A stretch of 17,282 nt of DNA, taken from Anaerolineae bacterium. GTDB lineage: Bacteria; Chloroflexota; Anaerolineae; Anaerolineales; Villigracilaceae. This document shows, in pieces, positions 6,758 to 14,654 of this stretch (its first letter is position 1; every line of letters starts with the position of its first letter). The stretch covers positions 1-17,282 of the forward strand of contig RFJH01000206.1 of NCBI GenBank assembly GCA_003694975.1, written 5' to 3'. The notes beneath the pieces were generated by a model, which was not told the DNA's origin, did no database searches, and saw nothing but the letters and a program-made list of their open reading frames with translations. Position numbers and translations under genes: made by a program.

Positions 6758-8305
6758 ATGAGCACGTGGTCGGAACAACGGAAACTCGCGCTCCTGATGG
6801 CCTTCCACACCCTGTGGGCAAGCGTCCTGGGATGGAGCATTGCGAAGTACGGCCTGGGTGCTTCGACCGATTCGGTGGTTTACCTGTTCGCGGCGACAAA
6901 CTGGGCCCAGGGGAAAGGGTTGGTCTCGTTCGATGGGTCGCCGTACTGGCTCTGGCCTCCTCTCTACCCCTTGTTGATCGCTCTGGTACACCGGGCAACC
7001 GGCCTGAGCGCCTTCGCCGCGGCGCATGTGACGCAATTTCTCGCTTTCTTCCTGTACGCATACTTCGCCTCGCGTCTCTTCCTGCGCATCTTTCGTGGCG
7101 ACCTGCTCTGGGCAGCCCTGGCCGGCCTGCTGCTGGATATCGGCCCGGTGGTAGTCTCCACCTTCCACCTGGTCGGCTCGGACTATATCTATGCCCTGTT
7201 TATTGTCATCGTGGCCGTGCTGAACGGGGAATACGCCCGCACCCAAAAGTGGACGACCGCGCTCCTGATGGCGCTCCTCGCTGCTCTGGCAGCCCTGCAA
7301 CGATACATCGGCTTTGTGGACGTAGCCGTGGCCGGAGCGGCACTGCTCTACTGGACGCGCGGCAACTGGCGCAAACGGCTCTCCCGCGCCCTGCCCGTAG
7401 CCTTCTGCGCCCTCGCACCTCTGCTGTGGCTACGCTACTACCAGGTGTTCGGGGAGGGGCGTTGGCGAGAGCCGCTCCCCTTCACCAGATACTTCGCACA
7501 GTTCACCACCGGCATGTTAGGCTGGTTCGTCCCGGAAACTGCCATCGAGGCTAACTACCCTCTCTATGCGCTGGCTCTGTGGTCCATCCTCAGTCTTCTG
7601 ATCATTGCCTTCCTCTCGCTGGCACGTCGTTATGCCCTGCTCACCCCCTACTCTGCCCCTCTGTTAGGCTATGGCCTTCTCTACGTCCTGGCCCTTTTCG
7701 GCAGAGCGCTGCAAGTGTATTTCAACCGCCTGTGGGGACGATTCCAACTGCCAATCTACCTCCCCCTGCTGCTGCTCCTCCTCTTGACCCTCCACGCCCT
7801 GAAGCGGATTCTCGCCGAACAGGAAAGCGGTTCGCTCCGGACCCTGGCCTGGTCACTCCCCCTGAGCATCGTCCTGGCGATCGGCGTTCTCCTGGGGCGC
7901 ACCACCGCTCACCGCTTGTTGGATGCGCGCCGGGGGAACATCCCTGAAAACATCTACAACACCTCTGCCTGGGCAGAGAACCGGGTATTGCACTACTGGA
8001 AGGCACACCGACCTCAGGGGGAATACCTTCTTTTCGCCAACTACCCGGCGGGCGTGGCCCTTCACACCGGTCATTGGGTTTACCCATCCCCGCGCAAATT
8101 CGCCACCCCGTATAGTTCGACCGTCATCCCTCTAAGCGACTACCGCACCACTCTCTTTGCCCCGGGCAAAGAGACCTACCTCATATGGATTGAGCCAAAC
8201 ACCTACGAGCACCTCTATCGCCCGGACGAACTAACCCCCCTCGCGGAAATCGAACCGATCCTGAGCGGCGAGGATGGAGGACTATATCGCCTGTCCCCCC
8301 GGTGA
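6758..8305 (+). CDS. Polytopic membrane protein, GT-C glycosyltransferase-like (GT39/ArnT type)
   Basis: This is a 515-residue integral membrane protein with about 10-12 hydrophobic segments and a polar C-terminal part (about 400-515) likely outside the membrane. The N-terminal layout fits GT-C enzymes that move sugars from a lipid phosphate carrier: after the first membrane helix comes an Asp in the first outer loop (STDSVVY, Asp38), followed by AATNWAQGKGL and the WPPLYPLL segment (66-73). Acceptor and sugar cannot be predicted. ATG 6758 is chosen over ATG 6740 because the likely -10 box lies between them. The gene stands alone on the plus strand, divergent from padR and convergent with the next gene. 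The GT-C call rests on pattern recognition and is moderate. Confidence 0.7.
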   Translation: MSTWSEQRKLALLMAFHTLWASVLGWSIAKYGLGASTDSVVYLFAATNWAQGKGLVSFDGSPYWLWPPLYPLLIALVHRATGLSAFAAAHVTQFLAFFLYAYFASRLFLRIFRGDLLWAALAGLLLDIGPVVVSTFHLVGSDYIYALFIVIVAVLNGEYARTQKWTTALLMALLAALAALQRYIGFVDVAVAGAALLYWTRGNWRKRLSRALPVAFCALAPLLWLRYYQVFGEGRWREPLPFTRYFAQFTTGMLGWFVPETAIEANYPLYALALWSILSLLIIAFLSLARRYALLTPYSAPLLGYGLLYVLALFGRALQVYFNRLWGRFQLPIYLPLLLLLLLTLHALKRILAEQESGSLRTLAWSLPLSIVLAIGVLLGRTTAHRLLDARRGNIPENIYNTSAWAENRVLHYWKAHRPQGEYLLFANYPAGVALHTGHWVYPSPRKFATPYSSTVIPLSDYRTTLFAPGKETYLIWIEPNTYEHLYRPDELTPLAEIEPILSGEDGGLYRLSPR

Positions 8306-8322
8306 GCGCCGCGCAGGGGGAC
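8293..8322. terminator. Hairpin between convergent genes
   Basis: GTCCCCC (8293-8299) pairs with GGGGGAC (8316-8322), with an inner CGG/CCG pairing. It covers the end of the GT-C-type gene and abuts the stop of the converging gene. There is no T-run on either side, so it is a weak bidirectional terminator candidate. Confidence 0.35.
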
Positions 8323-8676
8323 TTACTGCAACCCCAATATCCTCCGCAAGGCAAGCAAAATCCCCACGCCCACGCCCCAGACGGCGTAACCGGTGAGAAG
8401 CATCGGGATGAGTTTCATGCCGGCACGTGCCGCAAAATGAACGGCGATCAGGAACGCCAGGGTGGGCACCAGTCCCAACGCCAGACTCAGGGTAAACTGG
8501 ATCATCGCTTCTTGCCTGCCGCCGCTGGAAGCATAGACAATCCACAACGCCAGCGGTGCCGTAAGCGGCATAACCGCAGCGATGGCAGCGAACAGTTTGC
8601 TCTGCTTTTCCAGAATGGCTACAAGAACAATGATGACTATTGAAGCGATGACCGGGACCACATCCTGACTTTTCAT
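8323..8676 (-). CDS. Small four-helix membrane protein, DUF3147/GlpM-like
   Basis: This is a 117-residue, very hydrophobic protein with four predicted membrane helices and almost no soluble part. The order of helices, the conserved-looking AAVMPLTAPLALWIVY segment after helix 1 and the overall size recall the DUF3147/GlpM family, whose biochemical role is unclear. ATG 8676 is chosen because GAGAGG (8688-8683) lies 6 bases before it; a GTG at 8682 in the same frame overlaps the upstream stop and is an alternative. It starts 2 bp after the stop of the UPF0104 gene, so the two are almost certainly translated from one mRNA. Confidence 0.75.
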   Translation of the reverse strand: MKSQDVVPVIASIVIIVLVAILEKQSKLFAAIAAVMPLTAPLALWIVYASSGGRQEAMIQFTLSLALGLVPTLAFLIAVHFAARAGMKLIPMLLTGYAVWGVGVGILLALRRILGLQ

Positions 8677-8678
8677 CG

Positions 8679-9671
8679 TCACCCTCTCTGCAACCAGCGG
8701 AAAGCCAGTCCGCCCAGACCGAGCGGCACCCAGAACGTAATGGCACGGAACGTCAGCGTGATGATAACGGCCTGGCTCCAGGGGACACGTAACGAGTTCA
8801 ATGCCAGAGGAAGCATACCCTCAACCACGCCGACGCCGGAAGGCGTAGGGGAAACGATAAAGAAGAGATAACCGATGGCAAAACCGGCGACGATGGTCCC
8901 TGCGGAGAACGGCACGCGGAAGGCCAGAAAGGTGAGGAGCAGAATACAAATCAGCAGAGCCTTGTTATTGAGCGCAAAGAGCAAGGGGCGCAGCATGCGC
9001 TTCGGGTCACGGCGCGGCTCGGAAAGTCCATCCGCGACTTCGGCGGCGAAGGTGTGGGCACGCTGTTCGTCCAGGTAATCACGGTGGATGAAGGGGCGCA
9101 GGATACGATTGACAAGACGTGCCATCCATGCCAGCGTGTTTCCCAGTGCCCTCGCAGAACGCGAACCGAGGTAAAGCAATGCTGCCAGGACGGTTGCGAT
9201 GATAAGCAGAATTACCGAAGCCGTGACCTCACCCGCGCCCAGGTTGTTACGCCGGATCAGAACGATCAAACCCAAGGCAAGCACACACAGGAAGGCTGCG
9301 TAGTCGAACAAAACGTACAACGCCCCGGCGACCGTGACCCTCCCCGGAGAGTGTCCCCGACGGTGACCGTCATCTATAAAGACGGCCATTCCTCCCATCC
9401 CCACACTGGGCGCGACGACGTTAACGAAGTTGGCCGCCGAGACCACAAGCACCAGATGACGATAGTCGTCGTCCAGGCCAAGCATGCGGTAAATGGAGCG
9501 ATAGGTCAATGCAGCGTTGAACAGCCATCCGATCTCCAGAAGCAGAGCCAGGAAGATGAAACGAGGGTCGCTGCGGCGAAGCGTCTCCAGGATTTCTTGC
9601 AGTTCGGAGAAACTGAGAATAATAAACGCGATGGCTAGGAAGAAAACCAGGGCGAGGAAAAGTTTGCGCAT
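8679..9671 (-). CDS. UPF0104 / lysylphosphatidylglycerol synthase-type flippase-like membrane protein
   Basis: This is a 330-residue polytopic membrane protein. It carries the marks of the flippase-like domain of MprF and its stand-alone relatives (TIGR00374 type): the ANFVNVVAPSVGMGGMAVF segment (about 80-98) and the SPTPSGVGVVEGMLPLAL segment near residue 280. There is no C-terminal aminoacyl-transferase domain, so it should not be called an LPG synthase; related proteins are thought to move lipids across the membrane. The gene begins with a typical signal-anchor helix at ATG 9671, has a TATAAT 8 bases upstream and is followed by a small membrane protein in the same operon. Confidence 0.85.
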   Translation of the reverse strand: MRKLFLALVFFLAIAFIILSFSELQEILETLRRSDPRFIFLALLLEIGWLFNAALTYRSIYRMLGLDDDYRHLVLVVSAANFVNVVAPSVGMGGMAVFIDDGHRRGHSPGRVTVAGALYVLFDYAAFLCVLALGLIVLIRRNNLGAGEVTASVILLIIATVLAALLYLGSRSARALGNTLAWMARLVNRILRPFIHRDYLDEQRAHTFAAEVADGLSEPRRDPKRMLRPLLFALNNKALLICILLLTFLAFRVPFSAGTIVAGFAIGYLFFIVSPTPSGVGVVEGMLPLALNSLRVPWSQAVIITLTFRAITFWVPLGLGGLAFRWLQRG

Positions 9672-9679
9672 AATGCCGC

Positions 9680-9685
9680 ATTATA
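9680..9685 (-). promoter_or_regulatory. -10 box (TATAAT) for the UPF0104 gene
   Basis: On the minus strand a perfect TATAAT (9685-9680) is 8 bases from ATG 9671, with no Shine-Dalgarno between. This predicts a leaderless or nearly leaderless mRNA. No good -35 is visible. Confidence 0.65.
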
Positions 9686-9762
9686 CCGGATAATCATACT
9701 GTCTCTGAGAACGTCAGGGGGGTGCATTCAAATCATGTAGAAAAGACCGTTGCTAACGCGCT

Positions 9763-9869
9763 CCCTTTGGTGTCATCGCGCGGCGGGCCACGCCCGTCGC
9801 AGCCATCTCCTTCCCGGTGTGAGAGATGACTCCGCGCCCTGCCGGGCGCTCGCCATGACACAGAAAGGG
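9763..9869. repeat. Imperfect foldback (inverted) repeat, REP/MITE-like
   Basis: Matched blocks lie in mirror order at nearly equal distances: CCCTTT (9763-9768) with AAAGGG (9864-9869), TGTCAT (9771-9776) with ATGACA (9855-9860), and CATCTC (9804-9809) with GAGATG (9823-9828). The arms are GC-rich and diverged between these blocks. The ends resemble widespread intergenic repeats that begin TGTCATTGCGAG and contain GAGCGAAGCG, recalled from many bacterial genomes; this would be a decayed copy. No coding capacity is seen. Confidence 0.6.
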
Positions 9870-9952
9870 CTGCTTGCGCCCATCGTCGAGCGAAGCGTTT
9901 CCTCGTTTCCGCAACATCTGAGTACACCCCAGCAGGGAGTTCTCGTCACGAA

Positions 9953-9986
9953 ACCCCTCCCACCAGTCTGCAATGGTGGGAGGGGT
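9953..9986 (-). terminator. Terminator of the S41-YugP operon
   Basis: A perfect 13-bp stem (ACCCCTCCCACCA at 9953-9965 with TGGTGGGAGGGGT at 9974-9986) closes an 8-nt loop. It starts about 31 bp past the stop of the zinc protease gene and on the minus strand is followed by a short T-run. The T-tract is weak but the hairpin is very stable. Confidence 0.75.
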
Positions 9987-10017
9987 CGGTATCCCAAGCA
10001 GGCAGGAGAGTCAGTTC

Positions 10018-10719
10018 TCAACGACGTCGGCGTCCACCCATGCCACCGACCAGGCTAACGAAATAGAGCAACTGCAGAAGCGCCGTCACCACCGCGGCAA
10101 CGTAGGTCAGTGCGGCTGCGTTAAGGACATTGTTCACGCCACGCTGCTCGTCCTCACCGAGGATCAAACCGCTCTCGGTAAGCAGGCGACGGGCGCGCGC
10201 CGAAGCGTTCAATTCCACAGGCAGGGTCGCCAGGGCAAAGACCACACTGGCGGAGAAGGCGATCACGCCCAGCCAGGCCAGGTCTGCCCAGCGCAGCAGC
10301 AGTCCGATCACGATGAAAATCCAACCCAGGTTCGAGCCAATGTTAACGGCCGGGACGAGTGCCGAGCGCAGGCGCAGTGGGAAATAGTCCTCGGCATCTT
10401 GCAGAGCGTGGCCGAGTTCGTGCGCCGTGATGGCCAGCGCGGCGACCGAGTTGCCCTGCGCCACGCCGGGGGAGAGGCGCAGCACTTTACGGCGCGGATC
10501 GTAGTGGTCACTCAAATTACCGGGCACCCCCTCAATTTCCACACCGTATAAGCCACCGCGCATGATCAGACGCTGCGCCGCCTCGTAACCGGTGACACGA
10601 CTCCGCGCCGGCACCCGGCTCCACTTGCGATACGCAGCGTTGACGTACCACGAAGCAAGCGCCATCAGCAAGAAAGCCGGAAGCATGAAGAGCATGTAAT
10701 ACGGGTCAAAGAAAAACAT
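10018..10719 (-). CDS. Membrane zinc metalloprotease, YugP family (Zn_peptidase_2)
   Basis: This is a 233-residue membrane protein with an N-terminal helix, a zinc-binding motif HELGH (100-104; His100, Glu101, His104), two hydrophobic segments (about 125-165) and a further one near the C-terminus. Glu169, in the ELNASARA motif, is the probable third zinc ligand. This is the layout of the YugP-like neutral metallopeptidases; substrates are not established. ATG 10719 is chosen because AGGAGG precedes it at a good distance; the in-frame GTG at 10737 would leave no Shine-Dalgarno. The gene follows the S41 peptidase by 18 bp and ends with four Arg codons. Together they look like a membrane and envelope proteolysis unit. 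Confidence 0.93.
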   Translation of the reverse strand: MFFFDPYYMLFMLPAFLLMALASWYVNAAYRKWSRVPARSRVTGYEAAQRLIMRGGLYGVEIEGVPGNLSDHYDPRRKVLRLSPGVAQGNSVAALAITAHELGHALQDAEDYFPLRLRSALVPAVNIGSNLGWIFIVIGLLLRWADLAWLGVIAFSASVVFALATLPVELNASARARRLLTESGLILGEDEQRGVNNVLNAAALTYVAAVVTALLQLLYFVSLVGGMGGRRRR

Positions 10720-10737
10720 TGTGCACCTCCTGCACAC

Positions 10738-11997
10738 CTATTGTTCGCCGATGATTTCCAGAAGAACCTCTATCGCCTTATCCAGTTGTGGGTCATTGCC
10801 CGCCTCAACATCTTCGGGCATTTCCACAACGACATCCGGTGTGAGGCCGACTTCGTGGATCGTGCGTCCGTTTGGCGTCAACCATTTTGCGACGGTCACG
10901 CGCACGGCTCCCTGGTCGTTGGAGAGCGGAACCCAATTCTGCACCGAACCTTTGCCAAAGGAGGTTGTCCCCACCAACAGGCCGCGCTCGCGATCCTGGA
11001 TGGCGCCGGCAACGATCTCAGAAGCCGAGGCAGTCCCCTCGTTGATAAGCACCACCATAGGGATCTCCGTGGCCAGTCCTCCCGGTTGGGCAGTGTACGA
11101 TTGACGGCTGCCATCGCCGTATTGCTCGTACATAATCACACCATCGGGGATGAACTGAGAAGCGACCTCTATCGCCGTGACCAGATAGCCACCGCCGTTG
11201 TTGCGCAAATCCAGGATCAGACCGCGCGGGTTCTGAGAGAGAAGGTCTTTCAGCGTATCACGTAATTCTGGGGTGGTCTTATCGCCAAAGGTGAAGATTT
11301 GCACGTAGGCGATGCCGTTATCCAGCATCTCGCCCTGCACGGCGTGAATGATGATGCGTTCGCGCGTCACCTCGAACTCCAACGGTTCTTCCACACCCTC
11401 CCGCCGTATCGTCAGGCGGACGGTAGTACCGGCCGGCCCAAGGATACGACGCCGCACCAGTTCCCCGTCCATGCCGGTTACGTCCTCTCCATCCACGGCA
11501 ATGACCTGGTCACCGGGTTTCAGGCCGGCGCGCTCGGCGGGCGAATCGGGCATGGGGCTGACGATAGTCAGATACTCACCGGTGATATCCACCCAGGCAC
11601 CGATGCCCTCGTACTCTCCTGCCAGTTCTGCATTGGCATCTTTGAACTGTTCGGGATCCATGTAGGAGGTATGCGCGTCGCCCAGCGACTCGAGCATACC
11701 GCGTATGGCACCCCGCATCAGTTCGACATCGTCCACCGGCTGATCGACATATTGCTCGTGAACGATGTTCCAGGCTTCCCAGAACGGCACAAAGAGGGTT
11801 TGCAAATCGGTAGGAGTCGCTCCCATCTGCTCTGGAGATGGGGTGCTGGGAACCGTCTCCATCAAGGGGGCAGGGAGTTGATCGAGCGGCAGAGAATTGG
11901 GCAGATAACGGCCTGTCACGAAGCCGCTGGAGAACGACACGGCAAGCAAGACGAGAGCCGCTAACACGCCCAAGACATAGCGAAGAGTTTTGTTCAC
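10738..11997 (-). CDS. S41 family C-terminal processing peptidase (CtpA/CtpB type)
   Basis: This is a 419-residue secreted or membrane-anchored serine protease. It has an N-terminal signal or anchor helix (about 7-27), a linker, a PDZ domain (about 130-205, with AGLKPGDQVIAVDG) and the S41 catalytic domain. The catalytic set is intact: Ser324 in GTASASEI, Lys349 in SFGKGSVQ, exactly 25 residues later, and Gln353; this is the spacing I recall for Bacillus CtpB (Ser309, Lys334, Gln338). Such enzymes trim C-termini of envelope proteins or activate signalling proteases. The start is the GTG at 11997, preceded by GGAGGAG; the frame is open to 12096, but those residues lack a signal-like pattern. 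It is the first gene of an operon with the YugP-like protease. Confidence 0.95.
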   Translation of the reverse strand: MNKTLRYVLGVLAALVLLAVSFSSGFVTGRYLPNSLPLDQLPAPLMETVPSTPSPEQMGATPTDLQTLFVPFWEAWNIVHEQYVDQPVDDVELMRGAIRGMLESLGDAHTSYMDPEQFKDANAELAGEYEGIGAWVDITGEYLTIVSPMPDSPAERAGLKPGDQVIAVDGEDVTGMDGELVRRRILGPAGTTVRLTIRREGVEEPLEFEVTRERIIIHAVQGEMLDNGIAYVQIFTFGDKTTPELRDTLKDLLSQNPRGLILDLRNNGGGYLVTAIEVASQFIPDGVIMYEQYGDGSRQSYTAQPGGLATEIPMVVLINEGTASASEIVAGAIQDRERGLLVGTTSFGKGSVQNWVPLSNDQGAVRVTVAKWLTPNGRTIHEVGLTPDVVVEMPEDVEAGNDPQLDKAIEVLLEIIGEQ

Positions 11998-12095
11998 AGT
12001 CTCCTCCAGAGTTCTCCGGTCAAAATGAGCGCCGTACTCGACGGGATGAACCGACGACGCGTATGCTTTTCGCCGGGGGCCGGAACCCCCAAGCA

Positions 12096-12101
12096 ATTAT
12101 A
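12096..12101 (-). promoter_or_regulatory. -10 box (TATAAT) for the protease operon
   Basis: A perfect TATAAT on the minus strand (12101-12096) would start transcription near 12089 and give a leader of about 92 nt with a short G5/C5 hairpin (12075-12090), ending in a GGAGGAG Shine-Dalgarno. No convincing -35 is seen. Confidence 0.5.
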
Positions 12102-12204
12102 GACAACCTACAAGAATATCACAGGTGTATTAAAGCATGCTGAAATGGTGTTTTCGTTACGTAGGAGAAATGTAAAAATTTTGTAACCGTATCTCTCACC
12201 GTGT

Positions 12205-12864
12205 TCACCGTGAATCCCCCTCTCCGGCGTGGTGACCATCGAGCAGCGCGGGCAGGTCTCGCCAGCGGGTCAGAGTAGCATCGGCATCGGGGGAGGGGCC
12301 GGCTACACCGACCAGGATGCTGAAAAAGCCAAAACGGCGCGCGGCGCGCGTCGTGCGCGGGATATCGTCCAGGAGCACACAACGGTGCGGGTCGCGTTCC
12401 CCGGCGAGTTCCAGCGCGCGCCGGAAGGCCTCCTCCTGGGGTTTGGCGTAGGGCGCCATGGCGTGCACATCCAGAATGCCGTCGAAGCAATCCTCGAGTT
12501 GCAGGACGGCGAGCACGCGTCGGGCGTGGGCTGCATCGGCGTTGGTGAAGATCAGGTTTCGGGTCGGGAGTGATTCGAGAACAGCCCGTAGTTCGGGATC
12601 CGGCTTGAGGTAGGCCTCCAACGGCAGGTCGTGGACAAAGGCCAGGTAGTCCTCTTTGTCCACTTTGTAATGGGCCTCAATACCGCGCAATGTGGTGCCG
12701 TAGGCCTCGAAGTATTCTTGTCGCAAGCGCGGGATGTCCTCCCAGGGAATGCCGAGGCGCTCATGCATGTAAAGGTCAATGCGGTGACGAATCGCCTCCC
12801 ACAAGCCGGTGGAGGCCGGGTAGAGGGTATCGTCCACGTCGAAGAAGAGGGTGGTGAAGTACAT
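12205..12864 (-). CDS. HAD-superfamily hydrolase, pyrimidine 5'-nucleotidase (SDT1/PynA) type
   Basis: This is a 219-residue soluble phosphatase. All HAD motifs are present: motif I DVDDT (Asp9 nucleophile, Asp11), motif II FTNAD (Thr107), motif III AKPQ (Lys141) and motif IV LLDDIPRT (Asp166, Asp167), with an all-helical cap between motifs I and II. The opening FFDVDDTLYPASTGLW and the motif IV form recall pyrimidine 5'-nucleotidases that dephosphorylate UMP or CMP, but HAD substrate calls by eye are uncertain. ATG 12864 lies 6 bases after a TATAAT shared with the divergent mutL. The last residues (DGHHAGEGDSR) are polar and probably disordered. Confidence 0.88.
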   Translation of the reverse strand: MYFTTLFFDVDDTLYPASTGLWEAIRHRIDLYMHERLGIPWEDIPRLRQEYFEAYGTTLRGIEAHYKVDKEDYLAFVHDLPLEAYLKPDPELRAVLESLPTRNLIFTNADAAHARRVLAVLQLEDCFDGILDVHAMAPYAKPQEEAFRRALELAGERDPHRCVLLDDIPRTTRAARRFGFFSILVGVAGPSPDADATLTRWRDLPALLDGHHAGEGDSR

Positions 12865-12870
12865 AACTCC

Positions 12871-12878
12871 ATTATAAT
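12871..12878. promoter_or_regulatory. Shared palindromic -10 box (ATTATAAT) for mutL and the HAD gene
   Basis: ATTATAAT is its own reverse complement. On the plus strand TATAAT (12873-12878) is followed by six bases and the mutL ATG (12885). On the minus strand TATAAT (12876-12871) is followed by six bases and the HAD ATG (12864). The ATGs are separated by 20 bp, so no room exists for a leader in either direction. No -35 match is seen for either side. Confidence 0.75.
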
Positions 12879-12884
12879 AGCCTC

Positions 12885-14636
12885 ATGCCCATTCGAACGT
12901 TACCTCCCGAGGTGGCCTCGCAGATCGCCGCCGGTGAGGTGGTGGAGCGCCCGGCCTCGGTGGTCAAGGAACTGATCGAGAACGCCCTGGACGCGGGTGC
13001 CCGGCGCATCACGGTGACCCTCGAGGCCGCCGGACGCCGCCTGATCGAGGTCGGCGATGACGGCTGCGGCATCCCCGCCGAGGAACTTCCCCTGGCCGTG
13101 GCGCGTCACTCGACGAGCAAACTCGCCACCGCGGAAGACCTCTTTCGCATCGCCACATTGGGGTTTCGCGGGGAAGCATTGGCTTCCATCGGCTCCGTCT
13201 CGCGTCTGACGATTACCTCCCGCCCGCCGGGGGCCGAAAGCGGGGCGCGCCTGCGCGTGGACGGGGGAAAAGTGGGCGCGGTGGAGCGGGTCGGCGCGCC
13301 GGTCGGAACGGTGGTGCGCGTGGAGGACCTCTTTTACAACGTGCCGGCGCGCCTGAAGTTCCTCAAGAAAGACGTGACCGAGAAACGGCGCATTGACGCC
13401 CTCGTGGCGCGCTATGCCCTCGCCTACCCCCGCGTACGCTTCCTGCTCTCACATGGCAAAACCGTCACCCTGCAAACCGCCGGCGACGGCGACCGACGGG
13501 CCATCATGGCAGCCCTCTACGGGGTGGAGACCGCCCGGCAGACGCTGGAAGTCCTCGCCGAGGAGGGAGGAATGAGGCTCTCAGGCCTGGTCAGCCCGCC
13601 TTCCATTACGCGCTCCAACCGCCGCGAAATCACCTTCTTCGTCAACGGACGTTGGGTGCAGGATATCCCTCTCACGGCAGCCCTCTTGCAGGCCTACCAC
13701 ACCTTGCTCATGGTCGGGCGTTACCCGCTGGCCGTTCTCTTTCTGGAGGTCGAGCCGCAAGAAGTGGACGTAAACGTCCATCCGGCGAAAGCGGAGGTGC
13801 GCTTCCGGAACCCGGACCGCGTCTTCGGGTTCGTTCAACGGGCGATACGACGCGCCCTGCTGGCCTACGCACCCGTGCCGCAAATGCCCACCCTGTGGGG
13901 GACGCGCCGCTCCGAAGCGCCCGGAACCGGCCTGGGCTGGCGGTTGGCTGCCGAGACCCGGGCGGAGGAGGCCGCCGGGACTCCGTCCGCGCCCACGACC
14001 GAAGCCGGGCGCGGCACACAGGAGCTACAACCCTCGCTGACGCGTCTGCCTCTCCTTCGCCTGATCGGTCAGGTCGGCGCGACGTACCTCGTCGCCGAAG
14101 GGCCGGACGGTCTTTACCTGATCGACCAACACGCCGCCCACGAGCGAGTTCTCTTCGAGAAACTCATCGCCCTGCGCGCCGCCCGCGAAGGAGATGCCCC
14201 CTCACAGACGCTGCTTTCCCCCGTCGTCGTGAATCTGCCGCCGGATCAGGCCGCCTTGCTAGAAGAGCATCTTCCCGTTCTGCGGAGCCTGGGCTTTCAG
14301 GTGGAAGCGTTCGGGCCAAACACCTATCAGGTGCGCGCCGTTCCCCCCCTCTTTGCCGGAAGCGACCCCGCCGACGCCCTGCGCGCCGTGGTGGAAGATT
14401 TCGAAGAAGACGAGACTCCCTTGCAAGAGGAAGTGGAAGCGCGCCTGGCAGCCCGCGTCTGCAAGCGGCTGGCCGTGCGTGCCGGGCAGGTCCTCTCACC
14501 GGAGGAGCAGCGCGCCTTGCTCTCCGACCTGGAAGCCTGCGAATCGCCGCGCACCTGTCCGCACGGCAGGCCGACCATGATCCACCTCTCTGTAGAAATG
14601 CTCGAACGACAATTCGGTCGGCGCGGCGCGCGCTGA
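12885..14636 (+). CDS. mutL: DNA mismatch repair protein MutL
   Basis: MutL couples mismatch recognition by MutS to strand incision and removal. The 583-residue protein has the GHKL ATPase domain with KELIENALDAGA (Glu29, Asn33), DDGCGI (58-63) and GFRGEALASI (93-102), the transducer domain to about 330, a Pro/Ala-rich linker (about 335-385) and the C-terminal dimerisation domain. The endonuclease motif DQHA-x2-E-x4-E is intact (Asp414 to Glu425), with a CPHGRP motif (558-563), so this is the nicking type found in bacteria without MutH. It probably lacks a leader: TATAAT lies 6 bases before the ATG. The ADH-like gene follows after 18 bp on the same strand; mutS is not in the window. Confidence 0.98.
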   Translation: MPIRTLPPEVASQIAAGEVVERPASVVKELIENALDAGARRITVTLEAAGRRLIEVGDDGCGIPAEELPLAVARHSTSKLATAEDLFRIATLGFRGEALASIGSVSRLTITSRPPGAESGARLRVDGGKVGAVERVGAPVGTVVRVEDLFYNVPARLKFLKKDVTEKRRIDALVARYALAYPRVRFLLSHGKTVTLQTAGDGDRRAIMAALYGVETARQTLEVLAEEGGMRLSGLVSPPSITRSNRREITFFVNGRWVQDIPLTAALLQAYHTLLMVGRYPLAVLFLEVEPQEVDVNVHPAKAEVRFRNPDRVFGFVQRAIRRALLAYAPVPQMPTLWGTRRSEAPGTGLGWRLAAETRAEEAAGTPSAPTTEAGRGTQELQPSLTRLPLLRLIGQVGATYLVAEGPDGLYLIDQHAAHERVLFEKLIALRAAREGDAPSQTLLSPVVVNLPPDQAALLEEHLPVLRSLGFQVEAFGPNTYQVRAVPPLFAGSDPADALRAVVEDFEEDETPLQEEVEARLAARVCKRLAVRAGQVLSPEEQRALLSDLEACESPRTCPHGRPTMIHLSVEMLERQFGRRGAR

Positions 14637-14654
14637 CCTGGAGGAGGTCCCCTC

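Larger units (their letters stand above)
9672..10017. other. Noncoding gap between two minus-strand operons (346 bp)
   Basis: No gene is supported. The gap holds, from right to left, the terminator of the protease operon (9953-9986), a stretch with GAGCGAAGCG (9889-9898), a 107-bp imperfect foldback repeat (9763-9869) and the promoter of the UPF0104 operon (9680-9685). Confidence 0.6.

Noticed and set aside
12180..12220. Repeated TCACCGTG near the end of the HAD gene as a terminator or operator
   Set aside because: The possible stem (TTCAC/GTGAA) is only five pairs with a one-base centre, and no promoter is adjacent.
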